The notes under the pieces: model-generated
Seen by the model: only the letters and a program-made list of their open reading frames with translations
What the model was told of the DNA's origin: nothing
Databases searched by the model: none
Assembly (NCBI GenBank): GCA_028715315.1
Contig: JAQUSA010000030.1
Coordinates: 1 to 8,761, forward strand
DNA: 8,761 nucleotides
Source: Candidatus Omnitrophota bacterium
GTDB lineage: Bacteria > Omnitrophota > Gorgyraeia > Pluralincolimonadales > Pluralincolimonadaceae
Direction: 5' to 3'
Shown: positions 1 through 5,734 of the stretch, piece by piece
How positions within the stretch are numbered: the stretch's first letter is position 1
How the letters are laid out: each line of letters starts with the position of its first letter
Translations under genes and position numbers: made by a program

Positions 1-277
1 AATGGGGATACCAATTGTGGAGGTGCGGTATGGACTTCTCCACGAGGAACAGGAACAGCGCCGCGAAGATTATCCCTGTTATTGCCTGCCCGAGGCTCCC
101 TATACGCGTCGCCGGCGAAATAAGGTTAAAGCATGCCGTTGCGATCATTATCCCCGCGGAAAATCCGAGAAGGGTATCATATACTTTGTGCGATACTTTT
201 TCCGAAACTAGCACCGGTATCGCCCCGATCCCTGTGAAACAGCTCGCTATAAACGAGGCAAGAAGCGCTTCCTTCAA
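1..277 (-). CDS. ZIP-family divalent metal transporter, N-terminal part (gene continues past the left edge)
   Basis: Translating the minus strand from a TTG at 277 gives 92 uninterrupted residues that run off the window. The start reads KEALLASFIASC, followed by TGIGAIPVLVSEK (end of the first helix and its loop), a second hydrophobic helix with LGFSAGIMIATACFNLISPA, and a third ending FLVEKSIPHLH. The order, and the Pro-His-x-His after helix 3, match the N-terminal three helices of bacterial ZIP (ZupT/GufA-like) metal importers. The family imports Zn2+, Fe2+ or Mn2+ across the inner membrane; the metal cannot be told from this fragment, and the metal-binding helices IV and V are outside the window. 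The TTG start is chosen because an AAAGGG Shine-Dalgarno-like site lies 8 nt upstream and because TTG overlaps the TGA of the preceding oxidoreductase gene (TTGA). That overlap suggests translational coupling and membership in the oxygen-defence operon. The family call is fairly secure; the start codon is less so. Confidence 0.82.
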   Translation of the reverse strand, partial: MKEALLASFIASCFTGIGAIPVLVSEKVSHKVYDTLLGFSAGIMIATACFNLISPATRIGSLGQAITGIIFAALFLFLVEKSIPHLHNWYPH

Positions 278-1446
278 TTCGTTGACCCTTTCATTGCAAT
301 ACCTGACAACGCGGCGTCGTCTCCCATCAGGGCGTCCCTGCCCTTAGATACATCGATCTTGTCCCTGATGATCCTGGCAAGCGAGGCCACTACGGATCTT
401 TCGCCTATTATTATTGAGCCGGCGAGTTTCCCGTCTTTTATGACGCATTTCCTGTATATCCCCTTGGCCGCGTCCTTCCTGATTATCGACTCGTATCCTT
501 CACCCTCGGGATTGACTATGCCTATAGAGGCCACGTCAATGCCCGCGACCTTAAGCGTGGCCTGGAAGGTAGTCCCCTTATATTCCACGGGCCTGCCTAT
601 CATGTTCGATGCCGCGGCTTGGCCCTGTTCGAGCGCAGCCGGTATTATTCCGTAGACCGTGCCGTTGAATTCCGCGCAGTCGCCCGCGGCGAAAACGTCC
701 GGGCGGTCCGTGCGGAGGCCCCCATCCACCAATATCCCCTTTTGCACGCCGATCCCGCAGGCCTTAGCGAGTCCCGTGTTCGAACGGACGCCGGCAGATA
801 CCACGAACAGGTCCGCGTCCACCCTCTCGGGCGCGGCCCCCAGCAGCACCTCAATATTCATCTCCTCGATGCGGGACTTTATCAGCGACGCGCCCTCCTC
901 ATCGAGCTGCCTTGGCAAAAGCCGCGTATTGTGCTCTATTACGGCGACTTTCATGCCGCGGTCGGCCAGGGCCTTAGCTGTCTCAAGCCCGAGGAGTCCG
1001 CCGCCTATGACAGCCGCCTTTTTCTTATCCCCCGCGAACGAGCGGATACGCAGCACATCCGCTATGTTCCTATAAGCGAAAACTTTTCCGGCCGGCACCC
1101 CCTCCAAAGGGGGGACGAACGGCGATGCGCCGGTGGCAAGGAGGAGCCTGTCGTAACCGCAGGCCCCGGACTTTGACGTATTTATCTTCTTTGATGATGT
1201 ATCTATATCGGTTACGCGGTCGCCGAGGGAAACCCGTATCCCCTTCTTCCCGTACCATTCGTCGTTATAGGGGAACATGCCGTTAAGGTCCATCGATCCC
1301 GAAAGCAGCCTGTCGAGCAGCGGCCTCGGGTAATAATTATATTCTTCATCGGTGAAGATGGTTATCTCGGCGCCGGGAAGGTTCTCCGATATGGATTTCG
1401 CGGCGGTCACTCCCGCTATTCCGTTGCCTACGATGGCTATCTTCAA
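274..1446 (-). CDS. NAD(P)H:rubredoxin oxidoreductase-like FAD-dependent reductase
   Basis: This 390-residue protein is a two-dinucleotide-domain FAD/NAD(P)H reductase. Visible features are an N-terminal FAD-binding GxGxxG (G7-N-G-I-A-G12), the ATG motif LLLATGASP (residues 102-109), a second Rossmann GxGxxG (G148-G150-G153) with an acidic residue, E171, ending the second strand (usually a sign of NADH preference), and the FAD-ribityl motif FAAGD (252-256). Length and order fit rubredoxin reductase/NROR, which passes electrons from NADH to rubredoxin. The gene directly downstream of a rubredoxin gene (13-nt gap) supports that partner. Beyond residue 290 the roughly 100-residue C-terminal domain resembles the small domain of NirB-type and NROR reductases. 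The start is TTG at 1446, since no ATG is available before the N-terminal VGNGIAG; GGGG about 8 nt upstream may serve as a weak ribosome site. The general class is sure; rubredoxin as acceptor is inferred from context. Confidence 0.88.
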   Translation of the reverse strand: MKIAIVGNGIAGVTAAKSISENLPGAEITIFTDEEYNYYPRPLLDRLLSGSMDLNGMFPYNDEWYGKKGIRVSLGDRVTDIDTSSKKINTSKSGACGYDRLLLATGASPFVPPLEGVPAGKVFAYRNIADVLRIRSFAGDKKKAAVIGGGLLGLETAKALADRGMKVAVIEHNTRLLPRQLDEEGASLIKSRIEEMNIEVLLGAAPERVDADLFVVSAGVRSNTGLAKACGIGVQKGILVDGGLRTDRPDVFAAGDCAEFNGTVYGIIPAALEQGQAAASNMIGRPVEYKGTTFQATLKVAGIDVASIGIVNPEGEGYESIIRKDAAKGIYRKCVIKDGKLAGSIIIGERSVVASLARIIRDKIDVSKGRDALMGDDAALSGIAMKGSTN

Positions 1447-1459
1447 TGGCAGCCCCTGG

Positions 1460-1618
1460 TCATACCTTTTCGAACATCTCCTTGCCTACCCCGCAATCGG
1501 GACAGACCCACCCGTCAGGCAATTTCTCGAAGGGCGTGCCCGGCGCGACATTCTGCGTCGCGTCGCCGATAGCCGGGTCATAGATATATCCGCAGACCGT
1601 GCAGCGATATTTGCTCAT
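1460..1618 (-). CDS. Rubredoxin
   Basis: A 52-residue protein read from ATG at 1618, beginning MSKYRCTVCGYIYDP and ending CPDCGVGKEMFEKV. It has the two rubredoxin knuckles, C6-x2-C9-G and C39-x2-C42-G, that hold one iron as Fe(S-Cys)4, together with the conserved YxYDP, the aromatic residue and W of the core (LPDGWVCPDCG), and the canonical rubredoxin length of 50-54 residues. It is a soluble one-electron carrier. A strong GGGAGG Shine-Dalgarno lies about 6 nt upstream and the gap to the fprA stop is 14 nt. Genes for its likely donor (FAD reductase, downstream) and its likely acceptors (FprA upstream, rubrerythrin two genes upstream) flank it on both sides, so it is almost certainly the shared hub of this operon. 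Confidence 0.97.
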   Translation of the reverse strand: MSKYRCTVCGYIYDPAIGDATQNVAPGTPFEKLPDGWVCPDCGVGKEMFEKV

Positions 1619-1632
1619 TCAATCCTCCCTGT

Positions 1633-2820
1633 TCAGGCGATCTTTTTCGCGAGTTCCGTCCCAAGGCCCCGGCAGCGTTCCAGCTCTGAGGCGTCGGGCA
1701 CAAACTTGGCCGATACCGGCGGCGATGCGATCTCCATTCCGCCCTCCTTCAGCATCCCTTCGATCTCCGCCACCGCGCCTCCGGCCCATCCGCACGAACC
1801 GAACGCCGCGGCTATCCTGTTCTTCGGCTTGAAACCCTTGAGCAGTTCAAGGAATGAGGCGATCGACGGAAGCATGCCGTTGTCGTGGGTGGACGAGCCT
1901 ATCACGAACGCCTTAGCGTCGAGCATCTGGTTCGCGACCTCGGTCCTGTCGGAAAGGGCGATGTCGAACAATTTCACGCAGACCCCCGCTTCCGTGAGGC
2001 CGTCCGCTATTGCCCGCGCCATCATTTCCGTTGAACCCCACATAGTCTCGTAAGCTATGACCGCTTTCCGTTTCGTCTCGTTCTTAGCCCATGAGGCATA
2101 AGCATTCACGATCTTCATTGGATCCCCGCGCCATATTATCCCGTGGCTCGGCGCGATCATCTTTATCGGGAGCCCCATCTTCTGTATCTCTTCGATCTTC
2201 CTGGCTATGATGCCGCTAAGCGGCCACAGGATGTTCGCGTAATATTTGGACGCCTCTTCCATCAGCGCGCACAGGTCCGTCTCGTCATCGAACCTTTCCG
2301 ATGACGCGTAGTGCTGGCCGAAAGCATCGTTGGGGAACAGGATCTCCTCTTCCGCGCAATATGTGAACATGCTGTCGGGCCAGTGTATCATCGGAGCCTC
2401 GATGAAACTGAGCGTTCTCCTGCCGATACTTAGTTTATCGCCGGTCTTAACGACGCGGACATCCCAATTGCCGTAGTACTGCTTCTGGAGGCCTTCCTTG
2501 CATTTCGCCGTGCCGTAGAGCTTGGCGTTCGGGCAGAGTTTCAGGAGTTCGGGTAGGGCGCCGGAATGGTCCGGCTCTATGTGGTTTACGATTATATTCT
2601 CTATTTTTTCCGGAGGCATGACATCGCGTATCTTCCTTATGAGCTCTCCGGTGAACGGCGCGTACACGCCGTCTATAAGCGTTGCCTTATCGTCGTTTAT
2701 CAGGTAGGAGTTGTACGTCGTGCCGCGGGCGGTCGAATAAGTGTGCCCGTGGAAGGTCCTCGCGTTCCAGTCGACGGCACCTGCCCAGTAGATGCCCTTT
2801 TTTAGCTCGACCGCGTCCAT
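1633..2820 (-). CDS. fprA: FprA-type flavodiiron protein (rubredoxin:oxygen / NO oxidoreductase)
   Basis: This 395-residue cytoplasmic protein has the two-domain class A flavodiiron layout. The N-terminal metallo-beta-lactamase-like domain (about 1-250) carries the full diiron ligand set: H80-x-E82-x-D84-H85 (sequence VNHIEPDHSG), H146 (in MIHWPDSMF), D165 (FPNDAFG) and H226 (PSHGIIW). The C-terminal flavodoxin domain (about 253-395) shows the FMN phosphate loop YETMWGSTEMMA and the later loops GSSTHDNG and FGSCGWAGG. Spacing agrees with characterised FprA/ROO proteins. The family reduces O2 to water and/or NO to N2O with electrons from rubredoxin, protecting anaerobes; no extra C-terminal rubredoxin or flavin reductase domain is fused, so the separately encoded rubredoxin and NROR-like protein are needed. 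The ATG at 2820 is preceded by GGGAGG, about 10 nt away, and lies 17 nt after the rubrerythrin stop. Which substrate dominates, O2 or NO, cannot be told from sequence. Confidence 0.95.
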   Translation of the reverse strand: MDAVELKKGIYWAGAVDWNARTFHGHTYSTARGTTYNSYLINDDKATLIDGVYAPFTGELIRKIRDVMPPEKIENIIVNHIEPDHSGALPELLKLCPNAKLYGTAKCKEGLQKQYYGNWDVRVVKTGDKLSIGRRTLSFIEAPMIHWPDSMFTYCAEEEILFPNDAFGQHYASSERFDDETDLCALMEEASKYYANILWPLSGIIARKIEEIQKMGLPIKMIAPSHGIIWRGDPMKIVNAYASWAKNETKRKAVIAYETMWGSTEMMARAIADGLTEAGVCVKLFDIALSDRTEVANQMLDAKAFVIGSSTHDNGMLPSIASFLELLKGFKPKNRIAAAFGSCGWAGGAVAEIEGMLKEGGMEIASPPVSAKFVPDASELERCRGLGTELAKKIA

Positions 2821-2837
2821 CCGCTAATATCCTCCCG

Positions 2838-3362
2838 TCACCCTTCCATCACCCTTCCTTCCGTCTTCACGAACCATGAGACGGAGTCCGAAAGCAGGGT
2901 CAACGCCTCCTCGAGGAGCTCATAGTGGTGCTCCTCTTCCTTCTTAAGGCTGTTATAGAACACTTTCGCTATCCTTATGCCGGTTTCCTTCGACTGCTTA
3001 TCGTAGTAATCGTAGCTCTTGGTCTCCTTCTTCATCGCTATATCTATCGCCTTGATGTTGGAGGGGTCGGCTTTCAACTTCTTCATTTCAGACGCCGTAA
3101 GCTTCCTGAACACGAGCGCGAGCTTCTTCTTCGCCTGCCTGTTGATCACGCTCTCGAAATCGCCCCAGTCCTGCTCGTTCTTAAGGCCTTCGCTTATCTC
3201 CTTGATGCGCTCAATGTGCGTCAATTCCTGGTCGGCCAGCGACACGAGAAGCTTCTTCGCGATGGCGTTCTTCGCTGTCTTCGCGGCCTGCAGGTAGAAC
3301 TTGCGGCCGTCGAGTTCCATCTTTACGGCTGATTCCAATATCCTTACGTCTCTCTTGGGCAT
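2838..3362 (-). CDS. Rubrerythrin-like diiron protein without a rubredoxin domain
   Basis: A 174-residue, lysine- and glutamate-rich helical protein of the ferritin-like four-helix-bundle fold. Four iron-ligand helices are visible: E16 (KMELDGRKFY), E46-x2-H49 (LADQELTHIERI), E113 (MKKETKSYDYY) and E143-x2-H146 (LKKEEEHHYELLEE). The paired E / E-x-x-H pattern repeated in each half is the rubrerythrin/ferritin-like hallmark. Classical rubrerythrin is about 190 residues and ends in a CxxC...CxxC rubredoxin-like domain. Here there is no cysteine at all and the protein ends after helix 4, so electrons must come from an outside donor such as the nearby rubredoxin. Likely role: reduction of hydrogen peroxide to water, or iron storage/handling. 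The ATG at 3362 has an AGGAG site 7 nt upstream. The diiron fold is secure; peroxidase activity is inferred from family and neighbours. Confidence 0.88.
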   Translation of the reverse strand: MPKRDVRILESAVKMELDGRKFYLQAAKTAKNAIAKKLLVSLADQELTHIERIKEISEGLKNEQDWGDFESVINRQAKKKLALVFRKLTASEMKKLKADPSNIKAIDIAMKKETKSYDYYDKQSKETGIRIAKVFYNSLKKEEEHHYELLEEALTLLSDSVSWFVKTEGRVMEG

Positions 3363-3395
3363 AGCATATCTCCTGGTTTGGGGGTGGGATGTCTA

Positions 3396-3677
3396 TTAAC
3401 CGTGGCGGTAGAGAATACCGAATCCGCCCTGGGGGTAGTTCCAGTCAACGTTCTGGAACTCATCGCATATCACGCGGCATGTACCGCATTCGAGGCACCC
3501 GTCCACGTTGACCTCGGCGACTCCCTTGTCGTTAATCTTCCAGCAGTCCGACGGGCATCCTATGGAGCATTGTTTCTTCTGGCACTTCAGGCAAAGGTCC
3601 TTGTCCTTGACCTTGATGTGGGGTTCAGGCCCCAATTTGAACCTGTTCACGAATAGTTTATCTTCTATCCTCGTCAT
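3396..3677 (-). CDS. FixX-family ferredoxin-like iron-sulfur protein, orphan
   Basis: A 93-residue protein of the COG2440/FixX family. The N-terminal KLFVNRFKLGPEPHIKVK resembles the FixX opening. A cysteine-rich segment has C29-x2-C32-x4-C37-x3-C41-P and C45, followed by GCLECGTCRVICDE (C61-x2-C64-x2-C67-x3-C71) and the family's C-terminal signature W-x-YP-x-G-GFG-x3-R-x-G. FixX normally binds Fe-S clusters and works with FixC, an ETF:quinone oxidoreductase-like flavoprotein, in the FixABCX electron-bifurcating complex. No fixA, fixB or fixC is present in this window, so the partner is unknown. The ATG at 3677 has GGAGG 6 nt upstream, and a promoter-like site sits immediately before it. The gap to the rubrerythrin start is 33 nt. 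Family assignment is good; an electron-carrier role in the oxygen-defence set is only suggested by position. Confidence 0.9.
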   Translation of the reverse strand: MTRIEDKLFVNRFKLGPEPHIKVKDKDLCLKCQKKQCSIGCPSDCWKINDKGVAEVNVDGCLECGTCRVICDEFQNVDWNYPQGGFGILYRHG

Positions 3678-3693
3678 CTCTATCCTCCGCGGG

Positions 3694-3708
3694 TATTATC
3701 GCATAATA
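3694..3708. promoter_or_regulatory. Perfect 15-bp dyad (6-3-6) overlapping a -10 element; possible operator
   Basis: The sequence is TATTAT-CGC-ATAATA on the plus strand, a perfect inverted repeat with a 3-nt centre. It covers the proposed -10 of the promoter preceding the FixX/rubrerythrin/FprA block, a typical place for repressor binding. It is AT-rich and Fur/PerR-like in flavour but does not match the 7-1-7 PerR box. The regulator is unknown. Confidence 0.4.
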
Positions 3709-3723
3709 TCCGTATCCGTTCAA
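3695..3723 (-). promoter_or_regulatory. Putative internal promoter before the oxygen-defence genes
   Basis: Read on the minus strand, TTGAAC (3723-3718) is followed after exactly 17 nt by GATAAT (3700-3695), with TGC directly before it as in an extended -10. The -35 overlaps the stop codon of the glucoamylase-like gene. Transcription would start near 3688, leaving a leader of only about 11 nt carrying GGAGG before the ATG at 3677. The -35 is 4 of 6 and the -10 is 5 of 6 to the sigma-70 consensus. The gap between the two genes is 42 nt, longer than most other gaps in this run. Confidence 0.45.
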
Positions 3724-4976
3724 GGGGCTTTAACCTTAAATCCGCATAATTCGATCCAGTCCTTCACGCACTGGTTGCGCATGAAATAATCCCAGACCAT
3801 CCCGGTCCTGTAGTTCTCTATCATCAGCACCGTGATCCCCTGGTCTATTCCCGTATAGCCGTCGCTCCACCACCTCTTATCGAGGTTATATCCCGCCTTG
3901 AAACCGTACTTCCCGTATATGCTCTTGCCGTACCTGTCGTAGGTCTTCTTTACCGACTTTATCGCCTGTCCGGGAACGAACGGCATCGATGCGACCATCC
4001 CGTACGGGTTTATCGTCCCGTCCTCGACCGTCCTGTCGGCGGGCTTTGCGCCGTATCCCTTGTAGCCCAGCGGACCTTCGCCCGCGGTCAGGCCCCATCC
4101 GTCCTCGCCGTATCCCTTGTGGGATCTCGCGTTGTCTATGCAGAACTGCCTGTTAGCCAGGACGGCATTGACCGAATTGTCCCAATAGTTTATCCCGTTG
4201 TCGTCTATGTTCCTGAAATCGACCCACGCGTGCGCGAACTGGTAGGTGAACAGGCTGCCGAAGAAGGAATATACGACCTTATAACCGCCGTATTCCCCGA
4301 CCGGTTTCCTCCACGCTTTCCAGCAGTCGGGGGATATCGGGAATGTAGGCGAACCTATCGCCAGGACATAAGCGATGACCCCTTCGTTGTACCAGTCCCA
4401 ATATGAACCGAGAAAACCGCTCTCAGGGTTCCATCCCATGCATATCAGGCTGGTCCCGTTGGTCATCCAATGCCAGTCCGCCTCGTAATAAAGCGAGTTG
4501 GCGAGCCGTTCAACTTCGGTGCCCTTGAAATACTGCCCCGCGAACAGCGCGCCTGCAAAGAACAGCGCGGAATCTATGGACGAGAGCTCGGAATTCCATG
4601 CCCTCTTGCCGGTCTTCATGTCGACAAAATGGTAATAAAAACCGTGCTCGCTCTTCAGCGTGTTCCTGAACGTCTTCAGCGTCTTGAAGGCCCTGTCATA
4701 GGCCTCATCGTAGGTTATCCAGCCCCTGCTGTGGCCTATGCATATGGCCGTGAGCCCGAACCCGGTCGCCGCTATGCTGCACGGGGCGCCGGCGGAGGAA
4801 TTATCCGCCACGAGCCCCGTATCGGGGTCGGCCTCTTCCCAGAAATACATGAACGTGTCTTTCTGGATCATGTTTATGAACGCTTCCTGCGGGTTCACTT
4901 CTTCACCCGCAGGCAGGGGCGCCGCAGTAAATGAGGACATCGACAATGCGAGAACTAACGATATGGCGGTCTTCAT
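3720..4976 (-). CDS. Secreted glucoamylase-like glycosidase (COG5368 / PF10091, GH144-related)
   Basis: A 418-residue protein with a cleavable-looking signal peptide: MKTA, a hydrophobic stretch to about residue 17, and likely processing near residues 19-23. The mature part carries conserved blocks of the PF10091 alpha/alpha-barrel family in order: TFMYFWEEADPDTGLVAD (41-58), SIAATGFGL (67-75), ELSSIDSALFFAGAL (130-144), YWDWYNEGV (192-200), GINYWDNS (261-268), GYGEDGWGLTAGEGP (288-302), INPYGMVASMPF (322-333) and GYNLDKRWW...GIDQG (362-380). Characterised members of GH144, which shares this domain, are endo-beta-1,2-glucanases; the older name glucoamylase is a prediction. Location is probably the periplasm or outside. 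The ATG at 4976 overlaps the TGA of the HAMP gene (ATGA) and has no clear Shine-Dalgarno, so translation is probably coupled. Family is secure; the polysaccharide substrate is uncertain. Confidence 0.87.
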   Translation of the reverse strand: MKTAISLVLALSMSSFTAAPLPAGEEVNPQEAFINMIQKDTFMYFWEEADPDTGLVADNSSAGAPCSIAATGFGLTAICIGHSRGWITYDEAYDRAFKTLKTFRNTLKSEHGFYYHFVDMKTGKRAWNSELSSIDSALFFAGALFAGQYFKGTEVERLANSLYYEADWHWMTNGTSLICMGWNPESGFLGSYWDWYNEGVIAYVLAIGSPTFPISPDCWKAWRKPVGEYGGYKVVYSFFGSLFTYQFAHAWVDFRNIDDNGINYWDNSVNAVLANRQFCIDNARSHKGYGEDGWGLTAGEGPLGYKGYGAKPADRTVEDGTINPYGMVASMPFVPGQAIKSVKKTYDRYGKSIYGKYGFKAGYNLDKRWWSDGYTGIDQGITVLMIENYRTGMVWDYFMRNQCVKDWIELCGFKVKAP

Positions 4977-5644
4977 GGTTTTGTTTTAAAATAAAGCAGC
5001 TGCCTCCTGGCTTCATCCGCCTTCGCCTTTACCTGCGAGGGCGATAATTTATCGGCGTCCTTTATTATCTCGTCCAGCGAATTTACGGACACCTCTATCT
5101 TCCTCCTGAATATCTCAGCCATATCATCAAGCTTCACCGAGAGCCCCTTGAGCTCATCGCCCTTCCTTAACCTGAAGCTCGATGTGAGGTTCCCGCCGGT
5201 CATCGCGTTAACGGATTTCTCTATACGGCTTACCGGGCCGGCTATCCTATGCGACAGGAAGATGCTCGCCGCCCCGATCACCGCCGCCATTATAAGGGCT
5301 ACGGTCATAAGCTGCCCGTTCGTATCGTTAAGCACGTACAATACCGCGTTCTGCCCGTCGGCGCTGAGCATACGCGCTTCCTTAAGGTGGAAATTGGGCA
5401 TGCTTTCGGCCGGTATCCCGAACTTCTGGCCGTCATAGTCCTTCAGCCTTGAAGCTGCCGCCAGTTTCCCTGCGATCTTCCACTCCGACAACTCCGATAC
5501 GGCCCCTCCCCACACCCCAAAATACACCAGTACTCCCGTGAGGAAGGAAGCCAGGAGCATGCACAATATTATCGCCGCCATATAGCGCAGCTGCAGCCCC
5601 GGATCCACAAAAAAGCTCCTTCTCCTTACCCCTCTCCCTTTCAT
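4973..5644 (-). CDS. HAMP-domain membrane protein without an output domain
   Basis: A 223-residue inner-membrane protein. A basic N-terminus (KGRGVRRRSFFVDPGLQLRY) leads into TM1 (about 21-44), a short periplasmic segment of about 67 residues (45-111), TM2 (about 112-131) and a HAMP domain (about 132-183: SHRIAGPVSRIEKSVNAM...GDELKGLSVKLDDMAE, with the conserved Pro and the Asp-Glu of the second helix). The last 40 residues are charged and predicted helical (SVNSLDEIIKDADKLSPSQVK), probably coiled coil. There is no histidine kinase, cyclase or methyl-accepting domain, and length leaves no room for one. HAMP normally relays signals between membrane and output domains; here it may act on a partner protein. 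The ATG at 5644 has a strong AGGAGG 5 nt upstream and a near-consensus promoter. It overlaps the glycosidase gene by ATGA, hinting at a shared envelope-related function. The role is unknown. Confidence 0.8.
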   Translation of the reverse strand: MKGRGVRRRSFFVDPGLQLRYMAAIILCMLLASFLTGVLVYFGVWGGAVSELSEWKIAGKLAAASRLKDYDGQKFGIPAESMPNFHLKEARMLSADGQNAVLYVLNDTNGQLMTVALIMAAVIGAASIFLSHRIAGPVSRIEKSVNAMTGGNLTSSFRLRKGDELKGLSVKLDDMAEIFRRKIEVSVNSLDEIIKDADKLSPSQVKAKADEARRQLLYFKTKP

Positions 5645-5669
5645 CTAACCCTCCTATTTCCCCCGACAT

Positions 5670-5698
5670 ATTATATGCCCATGCGGGGCGGAAGTCAA
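5670..5698 (-). promoter_or_regulatory. Near-consensus sigma-70 promoter of the leftward HAMP/glycosidase operon
   Basis: On the minus strand, TTGACT (5698-5693, 5 of 6) and a perfect TATAAT (5675-5670) are separated by exactly 17 nt. Transcription would begin near 5663, giving an approximately 19-nt leader that contains AGGAGG just before the ATG at 5644. This is the best promoter match in the window and may drive the whole minus-strand run. Confidence 0.72.
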
Positions 5699-5727
5699 TT
5701 GACACCTCGTCGATATTATGCTATTTT
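5699..5727 (+). promoter_or_regulatory. Sigma-70-like promoter of the comF-lptF-lptG operon
   Basis: A perfect TTGACA (5699-5704) is followed after 17 nt by TATTTT (5722-5727, 4 of 6), with TGC immediately upstream of it as in an extended -10. The expected start of transcription, about 6-8 nt after the -10, falls at about 5733-5735, on the comF ATG. The -35 abuts the -35 of the divergent promoter with no bases between them. Confidence 0.62.
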
Positions 5728-5733
5728 ATAGCA
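5719..5733. promoter_or_regulatory. Perfect 15-bp dyad (6-3-6) over the comF -10; possible operator
   Basis: TGCTAT-TTT-ATAGCA is a perfect inverted repeat ending 1 nt before the comF ATG. It spans the whole -10 element and the region where transcription should start. It shares its spacing and the inner TAT-N3-ATA with the dyad at 3694-3708, but the outer bases differ, so a common regulator is uncertain. Confidence 0.35.
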
Positions 5734-5734
5734 A

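Noticed and set aside
619..1176. Plus-strand open frame of 185 codons opposite the FAD reductase
   Set aside because: Its translation has no recognisable motif and lies wholly inside a gene with clear FAD- and NADH-binding motifs on the other strand; a high-GC shadow.
1352..2053. Plus-strand open frame of 233 codons
   Set aside because: It runs antisense across the reductase start, rubredoxin and the flavodoxin domain of fprA, all of which carry diagnostic residues; no family resemblance of its own.
3694..3708. Reading the dyad as a true PerR or Fur box
   Set aside because: The known PerR consensus is a 7-1-7 repeat of TTATAAT; this site is 6-3-6 with different half-sites, so only a generic operator is proposed.
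5664..5674. CATAT-A-ATATG dyad over the -10 of the leftward promoter
   Set aside because: It mostly follows from the TATAAT hexamer itself; such short AT palindromes are expected by chance.
5714..5719. TATTAT as the -10 of the comF promoter
   Set aside because: Only 9 nt separate it from the perfect TTGACA; TATTTT at 5722 gives the correct 17-nt spacing plus a TGC extension.
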